From Saccharum officinarum (lineage: Eukaryota; Streptophyta; Magnoliopsida; Poales; Poaceae), in contig CM036160.1 of NCBI GenBank assembly GCA_020631735.1, positions 9,020,746 to 9,084,745 on the forward strand: a stretch of 64,000 nucleotides of DNA, in the 5' to 3' direction. Below the pieces are notes generated by a model that made no database searches, was not told where the DNA came from, and saw nothing but the letters and a program-made list of their open reading frames with translations. Positions 54,624 to 64,000 of the stretch are shown in pieces (position 1 is the first letter of the stretch; the number at the start of each line of letters is the position of its first letter). A program made the translations under genes and the position numbers.

Positions 54624-57016
54624 CATATGGTATTTTACAGTGGAAAAGGGATAAGATCAGTTCCTCTAAAATGAGAGTGAATCTTTCATATAAAAAGGCA
54701 TACTCCTGGCCTCATGAGCACTCTGACCATTGACTATATGTAAGCATGGTTGCAACATGTACATATGTCCTTCTGTCAGATGACATGTTCCTGTTGGCAC
54801 TAAAGGTGTCGATTTGATTTATACCAGCTATGCTGCATAAAGGACAGTCAACTGATCAGGCCATCAGCATGTGAGCATAGCTTGTAAAATAGCATAACAA
54901 CATGCAATAGTTCCAAGGGAGCACCAATCATCTCAGCAGAGCACTGGAACCATGTAACGTTTCTTTTTTCAGGAATCAATGCGGCAAGCATATAAGGATA
55001 AAAAGGAAATTGAGACAAATAACTAAAATATAGATATAATAACAGGCCAAGGGAACCTACTAAAACCTTGTAAAACAGCACATATCACATGGGAAAACGG
55101 CCTCAGACATAGACATAGGTTACATGAAAGATTCAAATTTAGTCAGCTAAAGGGAAAACATAAACTGGTTGTAACTATATGCCTTCTGATATGGATTATG
55201 GAACAAAAATTTGTTAGTGGACAAAAAAACAGAAATGTTAGCGAAGACCCAACTAGACATGGATCACCGAATTAGAAATCTGTTAGTAAGTATAGCCAAT
55301 GCAGTAATAACTCATGGCTGAGTTGGATGGTGCTTTGTTTATCCTGCCTAGCATATGATTAAATTTTCTTTCACTTTGGTGAAGCATTAAGCCTTCCTAT
55401 CTATCTCTCTCTCTATATATAATGTATTCTCATTTCCTACAATATCTTGAGGAAAATATTTTGAGTAGATGTAACAATGTAATAAAAACATAGGTTGGTG
55501 TCATTGGCCTCTGAAATATAAATTGACAACGAGGTTTTTTTTACCTGCATATGAGAATAGATCGGCAAATTCATGGGACTACATGTGCATATGCAAACAA
55601 AGAGGTAAGAATTAAATTACCACCTTAGGTCCTGTCAGAAGCCAGTTTGCATAAGAAAATGCACGTTTTTGGTGGCAATACCTAAGGGCACATATAATTA
55701 ATGTGGATCGGCTATTGTTTTCAATAGAAACCAGCAAGTGCAGTACGAAGCAAATTTGAATAAGCTTATTGGAAATTAAGTTATGATAAGAGGCTGAGTG
55801 ACCAGCGCTTTCATCGAAGATGCACAATGTTGGTTTCCTTAAAAAAACATGTTCTAGGATACAAAGCTCACCATAACAGAAACGACAGTAAAAAAAGCAT
55901 TAGAGAAGGTCCAAAGGCACTGACCATGTTGGAGGCATCGGTTACAAAGCACCCATTGAAACCTCAGTTGTAGACGTTTTAAACATGCACACATGAAACA
56001 ACGTAAGCAACTCTATGGTAGGCACATGCTAGCAGGCACGACAAATCTAAAAGAACAGATGCCAATGAAAGGGAAAGAACGGCCCAATCTGTAGCTAAAG
56101 CAAAGGAACAGACCAATTGGGAAAAAGCATAAATCAGGGAAAAGAAATAAGATCACATGACCACTGCACTGATTTTCATTGTAGAATTAAGTGGATTAAG
56201 CTTGTTCAAAGGGCAAGCAGTATACCATACTGAGCACGAGGGTAAAAATCTTATTGTTGTTGTCTGTCAGCTGTGAAGGGAATGTTTTGTAAGGAAATTA
56301 GGAGAGGGAAGAGGAAAACAAATCGAGAGTAAAAAAGGAGGGGCCAGCCTGTCAGTAATTTTGGTAGGATTTAAGTATATTTGTATTCTCTAAAAGTAAT
56401 GGTTATGATACAAGGTTGTCTGTCGATGAGCTCTACATGTGTCAAAATAGGAAAAAACCATCATATTATATAGTTCTTTTGCTAATGACTTTTATCAGCT
56501 AAATGACAGCTGGTAAATGAAAACAATCTCATTGATAGGGAAAAAGAAATACAAAGGAATGGCAAAGGACAGTACTTACCAAAAGCACAAGGCAACTGCA
56601 AAATATCAGGGATCCTTTGGATGGCAGGATGCGCTACTTGGCTAGCGAATCGAGAGGTTAAAAGGAATTAGGTACAATGGATAAGTAACACGACCTTGTT
56701 AAGGCAAGGAATAAGTGTGAGCAACTAAGATACTAATATACAAACGAAGGGGACAAAACATTACTCACCAAAAAACCAATGCTTACTGGAAAAGCTTGTC
56801 AGTGTAAGTTTGCTGCTTTGACAATCTCAGGTGGCAAATCTTGGTTAGCCCCAAATCGATGAGACCCAAAACACACTCAAATCTCATTGTGTTTACGAAA
56901 GAACTCAGTTAACTGCACAAGGCCAACTACTAAACTTGGGCCTAGGAAAATGAAATAAGTTCACAGCAGAGCAATTCTGGTTCCAACTCCCTAAAAGTCT
57001 TCATGGTTAGTGTCTA

Positions 57017-58755
57017 TACATGTAAATCCAAATAAAGCTTAGTAGGAAAACAAGAGGGTGAGGGAGAACCAAAATGAAACGCAAAGAAAACATGCGATGA
57101 TAGAAGAACAAATAAAAGCAGAGATAACAGGTACCAAAAACGATAGAACTGTTTTTAGCATAACGAGGAACCAAAAAATTAGTTCCCAAAAAGCTGAAGA
57201 AGTTGTGGCGATTTCATAACTGTTCTTGAAAGTGGCTCATCATCGCATACGCCAAAGTGGCTCAATTCATTAAGAATAACAAATACGACAATATACATGT
57301 AATGGCCCGTGTGAATCTATATGCCAAATGGCTCAGCTCAATGATATATCACTACAATTTGCCACCGTCACCGAGAATACTAAAAACTGCAGAAAAGGAA
57401 CCAGGGGACCGAAAACAGGGGACTGGTTACATCACAAGGTACCAGAAACAAGGTTTTTTTAGGACAAGAGAATAGTATAACAAAGCTAAAGAAAAACATT
57501 AAGCCCGGACAACAGTTTTTTTCCAGTTAGCAGTCAATTGCAGGAAATAAGATTGGATTGTAGGCTCAGAAAAGTAGGTCATCATTGCATATGCCAAGCG
57601 CCTCAGTTTACTAAGAATAACATAAAGGACAATATATATGTAATGGTTTGTGTCACTCCATATGCCAAATACATCAATTCAATAAACTTGGAATAGAAAT
57701 ATCATAAAAGACCGAGTATTAGCCATAACATACGCTGAGGCCTCACCTCAAATGCAAACCAGACGAGAATGAAACGATGATAAAAGAGTGATAATCATGC
57801 CTGTTCTCATATACCATAGTTGGGGAAAAAAAGACACTCGTTTGCAGCATCATTACCACGGAAATATAGTCAGCAAAAAGTACAAAATAACGATGGCATG
57901 GAAATATGCTCAGGTTTATTGGATGCACCTCGTAGGCACTATCATATGGTAAAACTGAAATGGCTACTTCATCAACAACAACATATTCTGTGGATAAAAT
58001 AAACCAATCAGCACCATAGGAATTGTACCTCACAGGCATTGGCATATGGTAAAATTGGAATGGCTACATCATCGGCAATGACATATGCTCAGGATTAAAA
58101 AAATAAATCAGCAGCATTGGCCTATGGTTATATATGTTGAGAAGATCACAGCAGTAGCACAACGCATACAAACATGGTCAGACTGTATTGGCAGATGAAT
58201 AGGAGCCTCTTGAGTAAGGCAAATCAACCCATACACACAGAAAACGAAATCAAGGGGCAAAGGTTAAAGGGGAATTTTTTAGGTGACCGTACAAACACCA
58301 AGCAAGTTCAGGTAGGAAGAAATCGAGCGGAGCACAGAATCTGCCATGGAGACATGGCCTACACAGGAACAGGAAGATTTGAGAAAGAAAAGCAAGTAAT
58401 TGGCTGCAGGCTCATAGTTCGGCCCGGGCCTAATCTGTACAAAGAACCGGCTCCGAGGATGCAGCACCTGTAAATCCCGCATCCACCGGCGCGGATGACA
58501 GAGGAGGGCAGGGAGGCGAGGCGCGTGCACTCACCAGAGACGGTGACCCATATCCATGGCCTTCGCAGAGTCCCACGAGGACAGCCGGCATGGGAGGGAT
58601 CGGGTTTAAACGCCGTACCTTGAGGTGGCTGCCATCCACGGAGCCGACGGGGGGTAACGACCTGGTGGCTGGCTCTCATGTCCCCGGCGAGCGCCTCCAC
58701 GCGGGAGTAGGGCACTGCCGCCGGGGGAGGGTCGGCGCTAGGCCACCGTGAGCCA
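57017..58755. repeat. Shared Helitron block, copy 1
   Basis: About 1.74 kb nearly identical to 61958-63690 in the same orientation, beginning at AATAAAGCTTAGTAGGAAAA and ending near GGTCGGCGCTAGGCC. Differences are mainly single bases. Within the block, 57190-57340 and 57570-57700 are diverged tandem copies (CATATGCCAAG, TTACTAAGAATAACA words), as are 57905-58015 and 58020-58125 (CATATGGTAAAA.TG.AATGG). The end toward 58755 is GC-rich. Confidence 0.85.
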
Positions 58756-59275
58756 TCGCACAGACAGGTAGGGTTTCCTGTAGCACGGAAAATTGGCGGA
58801 CCAGAGAGAGGAGGCAGCAGCTGGGGGCGGGAGCAGCGGCGCCGGCGGCCAGGCACCGGCGGGGCCCCGTCGTGCGACACTGTGGCTGAGGACGAGCACC
58901 GGCGGTGGGCAGGAGCGGCGCCGCACCGCAGGTCGGGAGCGCCGTAGCGGGCCGGCAGATTTGGAGAGAGAGGGAGAGAGCGAGAGGGATGGATCGAGAG
59001 GGGTCGAGAAGCGTGACGGAGCGAGGGGAAAGAAGAGAAGGTGAGTATATATCGGTCACACGTGGATTCGAAGGAGAAGCCGCGGGAGGCCAGGAGAGAT
59101 AGAGGAGAAGTCGTAGAAGGTACGTCGAAGAAGCAGAATCTAAGAGAATCTGCTTCGGAAAGATCTCCGTAGGAGGAACCGTAGCCGTCGGATGTATAGA
59201 TCGAACGGTGGAGGGAATTTCGGTGACGTGGACACGGTTCCTGAGCTTGGAGCCCGCGACGTTTGTAGATCTTAA

Positions 59276-62200
59276 CTAGTGGAGGGGTGCGCGCCATCGC
59301 GCGCAGATGCAGGCCCAAATTCGAGGGAAAGAGAACAGTAACATGTACATAGTCGATTGAAGCATAATTATACGGCTATTGTACATTGAGTTATTCTTGG
59401 AACGTGTCCATGAGTGTACAAACAAGCAAGGACTTGGTTTGCTAGGTGCAAGAGTTGAGTACCTATACAGTCATACAGAGGCATTACAGGATGTTGAGCC
59501 GCTATATTATACAAGGTCAGTAGCAAGTTGACTAGAGCCTTTGTCAGTCTTGGAGATAGATGCAGGAACGATCATGATGTTCTTGAGCACCTTAACAAAA
59601 GCATGGCCAAAATAAGGGTTTCTGTGTGATGACAGAAATATTTTTAAAAATTGTAGGCCAATTGCTAGAGGCTAAATATTCGCTAGAGATGGCCAAGATT
59701 TCAGTAGCATTACTAAACTTTGCAAAAGTTTCAACTTGTAAGAACTCTGGCAACACCTGCATAATTCACTGATGATGCTTACTTCAGGACTTGTAGTATA
59801 ATTGAAATTCAAATGATTAAGCTATTTACTTTAGGACGTGAGGCAACATAGTTAGACGAACTGTCCATAAACTGAGAGCACTGTTTGTTGATATGAACAC
59901 TTGACTGGGAAAATAAATGTAGAAATGACTTCAGTTCTTGGTGAAATAAATAGGAATTGCATGTGAACTCGGAAAATAAATCCAAATATGCAGTATTCAG
60001 AGTTTGAGCTTGGTTGAATCTATTTATTGTACAAGGTAACAGATCAATGACATGCAACTTGTATCTATGTTAGATATTGTACTGAAAACATAAGGACCAT
60101 AAATGATATTTTCATCATCTAAACATACTGCCATAGTATGGCAGTGCACAAATACAGTCATAGCTTAGTTTACTCTCACAGGCACTGATTTAATCCCCCA
60201 CCAACCAAAAAAAAGTAGAGACATTATGAATCATGGAATTGGTATGTATGTAATATACAATTAACATTAGCACATGATTTAAGTGCATGTTAGCTTATCT
60301 TAGAAGGCCACTTGGCTGCAATCATATCTGACGGCATGTAAATGGTAGATTTAAAAAACCACCAACTGGTTTTGAAGGCAAAAAAACACCAGGCAAAACA
60401 AGGAAAGGTATAAACTAACAGCAGGCAAGCCAATTCCTTGGATGGCCAAACGAACAATAGGTATTAGCATGGATGGTCTAACTGGTAAATTGCAGGGTAA
60501 AATTTGAAGGAAGGAAGGCAGGTTCTGCCTTAGGTTAGAAGGCTGCAGCGTACCTGATGGTCCATCCGGACGCATGCAAGTCTGTTCATTTGTATAAAAT
60601 TCTGAAGAACAAATTGAACTGCATCGTTAATACTTTGTGCATCTCTGTATGAACTAAATTACAAAAGATAGCGGGATACATAGAGACAATTCCATGATGA
60701 ACGAGCTGTATACATTTGAGGGGGTTTGTTGTAATTCTTTATGTCCCAACTATCCAATCGAAATAAATGTAAGTAACCACAGTTTTCCCCGTTTCTATTG
60801 ATCTTGCTCAAGTAGGCGAGCAGAGCAATAGGAAGTGGTTGCTGGAGAGCTAGGATGGAAATATACAGCTGTGTTCAATATGTTTGAAAAACTCTTAAGA
60901 CTGATAAGTGACAGGGAAGGGCTGCCAACGAAGTGATGGCAATTAATGGCAGGAAGTTGCAGCATGAAAAAGCAGTAGAAAGCTGCATAGTATGTGCACA
61001 GTGAAATTATGCCATGGATTAGTGCTCTTCCTGCAAAGGTCAATGTGATACACTAAAAAATTAATGTTACACATGTAACATTTACAACCAAATGAAACAG
61101 CTTAGGCTAACCTGACTGGGAGCACCATGTCTCATGCTAAATCTATAGACTGTAAATTCTTTGCTGTTAGTCAGAACTTGCAAGTTATGTTTGTTAATTT
61201 CTAATAATGCATTCACTTGGCAATATAGACATATTTTGTATATAAAGAAACCATATTTCACAAAGCACTAAAGTTTGGATTGATACCACAGTTTTGAGGC
61301 AAATTAATATACAAAATTATGTGGTAACATTAGCAAAATCAGAACCTGAACATGTATTTTTACACATAGAAACATACATGTTGGATGGAACCCAAATTGT
61401 ATGGAAAAAAACCTTGAAGCAACAGGTAGTTATAAGGGCATGGCAATAAAGAAACAAGAAGAATTTTGAGAAGAAGGAAAGTGAGAGCAGCCTTAGGATG
61501 CAACAAAATGGTAAGGTTGTTGTAAGGGTAGGAGAACAAAAAAATAGGAAGAATCTAAGGAATAAGAGTAGCTTCAGGGAAAAAAAGATGACATTACTTG
61601 GTCTGTCGTAGCAATGCACAATGGCATGCACCGAGAAATACCGTTGTTTGCAATAATCCAAGATTACGGCACATACAAAAAACAATCAATGTAAAGAGGA
61701 GCTGGGCGTAGTGATACGGTACATTAATAAATACCAATATATGTATATACATGAGGATGCCCTGGGCCTTTCAACATCATCAGCCTATATTCTGGAGTTA
61801 AATGAGAGTTCATCTTCATCACAAGCTTTGTAGTCAAAAAATATATATTCATCACGTGCACTGGGCATCAGGGATCAAACAGTAGTCTAGTCACATTCAT
61901 GTATGGTAGCAACTACCGTGAAGCTATTGGTGAAGCAGCGGAAACAAGGAGGCTAAATCGAAATAAAGCTTAGTAGGAAAACAAGAGGGTGAGGGAGAAC
62001 CAAAATGGAACACAAAGAAAACATGCGATGACAGAAGAACAAATAAAAGCAGAGATAACAGGTACCAAAAATGATAGAACTGTTTTAAGCAAAACGACGA
62101 CCCAAAAAATTAGTTCTCAAAAAGTTGAAGAAGTAGTGGTGATTTCATAACTGTTCTTGAAAGTGGCTCATCATCGCATACGCCAAAGTGGCTCAATTTA

Positions 62201-64000
62201 TTAAGAATAACAAAAACGACAATGTACATGTAATGACCCGTGTGAATCCATATGCCAAATGGCTCAGCTCAATGATATATCACTACAATTTGCCACTGTC
62301 ACCGAGAATACTAAAAACTGCAAAAAAGGAACCAGGGGACTGAAAGCAGGGGACTGGTTACATCACAAGGTACCAGAAACAAGGTTTTTTTAGGACAAGA
62401 GCATAGTATAACAAAGTTGAAGAAAAACATAAAGCCCGGACAACAGTTTTTTTTCCAGTTACCAGTCAAGTGCAGGAAATAAGATTGGAATGCAGGCTCA
62501 GAAAAGTAGGTCATCATTGCATATGCCAAGCGCCTCAGTTTACTAAGAATAACATAAAGGATAATATATATGTAATGGTTTGTGTCACTCCATATGCCAA
62601 ATGCATCAATTCAATAAACTTGGAATAGAAATATCATAAAAGACCGAGTATTAGCCATAACATATGCTGAGGCCTCACCTCAAATGCAAATCAGACGAGA
62701 ATGAAACGATGGTAAAAGAGCGATAATCATGCCTGTTCTCATATACCATAGTTGGGGAAAAAAAGACACTTGTTTGCAATATGATTGGCACAGAAATATA
62801 GTCAGAAAAAAATACAAAATAACGATGGCATGGAAATATGCTCAGGTTTATTGGATGCACCTCTTAGGCACTATCATATGGTAAAATTGAAATGGCTACT
62901 TCATCAACAATAGCATATTCTGTGGATAAAATAAATCAATCAGCACCATAGGAATTGTACCTCACAGGCATTGGCATATGGTAAAATTAGAATGGCTACA
63001 TCATCGGCAATGACATATGCTCGGGATTAAAATAAATAAATCAACAGCATTGGCCTATGGTTATATATGTTGAGAAGATCACAGCAATAGCACAACGCAT
63101 ACAAACATGGTCAGACTGTATTGGCCGATGAACAGGAGCATCTTGAGTAAGGCAAATCAACCCATACACATAGAAAACGAAATCAAGGGGCAAAGGTTAA
63201 AGGGGAATTTTTTAGGTGACCGTACAAACACCAAGGAAGTTCAAGTAGGAAGAAATCGAGCGGAGCACAGAATCTGCCATGGAGACATGGCCTACACAGG
63301 AACATGAAGATTTGAGAAAGAGAAGCAAGTAATTGGCTGCAGGCTCATAGTCCGCCCGGACCTAATCTGTACAAAGGACCGGCTCCGAGGAAGCAGCACC
63401 TGGAAATCCCGCATCCACCGGCACAGATGACAGAGGAGGGCAGGGAGGCGAGGCGCGTGCACTCACCAGAGACGGCGACCCATATCCGTGGCCTTCGCAG
63501 AGTCCCACGAGGAGAGCCGGCATGGGAGGGATAGGGTTTAAACGCCATACCTTGAGGTGGCTGCCATCCACGGAGCCGTTGGGGGTAACGACCTGGTGGC
63601 CGGCTCTCATGTCCCCGGCGAGCGCCTCCACGCGGGAGCAGGGCACTGCTGCCGGGGGAGGGTTGGCGCTAGGCCGCCATGAGCAGCTGCCTGCGCGTCT
63701 GGGGTGGCCGGTCGGGCACCAGGGGTAGGCCACGCAGAGGGCTGTGCCCGCGCCGGCTGCACGCTCACCAGCGGTTAGCGACCAGCCAGGGCTGCGGCGG
63801 CGGCCGACGTGAAACCGGACAGCAAGCCAGCTGGCCGGCCAACAGGGGCCATGCCACGCGGGGCCTGTGCCTCCCCGTGCGCTCATCGGATTGGCCTCGC
63901 CGGGGCGTGGCGCCGTGGGGGCCACCACGCCGCCGCACCACCGGTGGGCTCAGCGGGCCGCGCCTGCGCCACCACAGGGAGAGGGGCCACCGCACCGCCG
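59276..64000 (-). mobile_element. Helitron-like element 2 (runs past the window)
   Basis: On the minus strand the end reads TGCGCGC-GATG-GCGCGCA, a 7-bp hairpin, then CCCCTCCACTAG followed by T: the same structure as element 1 and nearly the same last bases (CCACTAG). It extends right to the window edge. Its interior 59280-61957 shows no gene and no clear match to element 1; 61958-63690 is the shared block; 63691-64000 is GC-rich with biased open frames. The 5' end is outside the window. Confidence 0.55.
61958..63690. repeat. Shared Helitron block, copy 2
   Basis: Partner of 57017-58755. Both blocks start about 2.67-2.68 kb from their own Helitron 3' ends. At 63580 the run GTTGGGGGTAACG replaces GACGGGGGGTAACG of copy 1, a one-base length change that puts the GC-rich open frames of the two copies out of register. 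Confidence 0.85.

Larger units (their letters stand above)
54349..59275 (-). mobile_element. Helitron-like element 1 (3' end in the Tat LTR)
   Basis: Read on the minus strand the end is GGCGCGC-GAG-GGCGCGCC, a GC hairpin, then CCATCCACTAG followed by T. A hairpin 7-12 bases before CTRR, with insertion between A and T, is the Helitron signature, and the Tat LTR is cut exactly at A|T. The element extends rightward; its TC-type 5' end was not found. It holds a (TA)n tract, AT-rich DNA with no frame, and a GC-rich part (58480-59060). A second Helitron end lies at 59276, so this element may continue beyond it. No Rep/helicase is seen, so it is non-autonomous. Confidence 0.6.

Noticed and set aside
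59255..59275. TCTACAAACG on the minus strand as the 5' end of Helitron-like element 1
   Set aside because: The expected host remainder TTCCAACA does not follow it (TCTTAA does), so it cannot be the end of an element inserted in the Tat LTR.
58359..59318. Uninterrupted 319-codon open frame on the minus strand, GC-rich
   Set aside because: The sister block at 61958-63690 has a one-base length change that breaks the same frame, and no domain is recognisable. Composition alone can keep such a frame open.

Overview
This is nuclear DNA from a grass. The organism is most likely a panicoid of the Andropogoneae (sorghum, sugarcane, Miscanthus or maize relatives). Two things support this: a class I KNOX homeobox gene of the maize rs1/gn1 and rice OSH15 type at the left edge, and a dense nest of grass-type transposons (CACTA elements with TTTAGTCCCGGTTGG subterminal repeats, a Tekay-like chromodomain Gypsy, a Tat-lineage Gypsy with an antisense ORF, Helitrons and MITEs). 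No bacterial features, CRISPR arrays, tRNA or rRNA genes were recognised. The only host gene I can support is the KNOX gene. Everything else is mobile or intergenic.

Layout. 1-1290: first three coding exons and upstream region of a KNOX gene on the minus strand; its ELK and homeodomain exons lie beyond the left edge. 1291-6656: AT-rich upstream DNA with MITEs, including a 785-bp Mutator-type fold-back element with a perfect 9-bp target duplication. 6657-32509: a 26-kb nest. A CACTA-like element (6657-8756, itself carrying a GC-rich inner element) lies next to a 5'-truncated LINE. The LINE is split by a 1.2-kb CACTA (8850-10014) and by a 21-kb CACTA (10542-31787).

The 21-kb CACTA is about 8.2 kb once its own insertions are subtracted. 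On its minus strand it carries a GRF zinc-finger/membrane ORF, a tnp2-type transposase, and a second gene whose C-terminal part is a Ulp1-like cysteine protease. An 11.2-kb chromovirus Gypsy (12899-24100, 5-bp duplication CTCTC) sits in the first exon of that second gene, and a solo LTR (29091-30971) sits near the CACTA's right end. All of these genes carry in-frame stops of the kind made by C-to-T change.

32510-39006: MITE-rich intergenic DNA with a hAT MITE (8-bp duplication), a PIF/Harbinger-like element and several copies of one AT-rich repeat in both orientations. 39007-54348: a Tat-lineage Gypsy on the plus strand (749-bp LTR, gag, protease, RT, two RNase H domains, integrase, then an antisense ORF before the 3' LTR). 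It is interrupted by two more solo LTRs of the same family as the one at 29 kb. Its 3' LTR is cut at an A|T dinucleotide by a Helitron-like 3' end. 54349-64000: two Helitron-like elements in minus orientation (3' ends at 54349 and 59276) that share a 1.7-kb block in near-identical form.

Order of events inferred from nesting: the LINE is older than both CACTAs inside it; the 21-kb CACTA is older than its Gypsy and its solo LTR; the Tat element is older than its solo LTRs and the first Helitron. The KNOX gene is the only unit here that looks functional.
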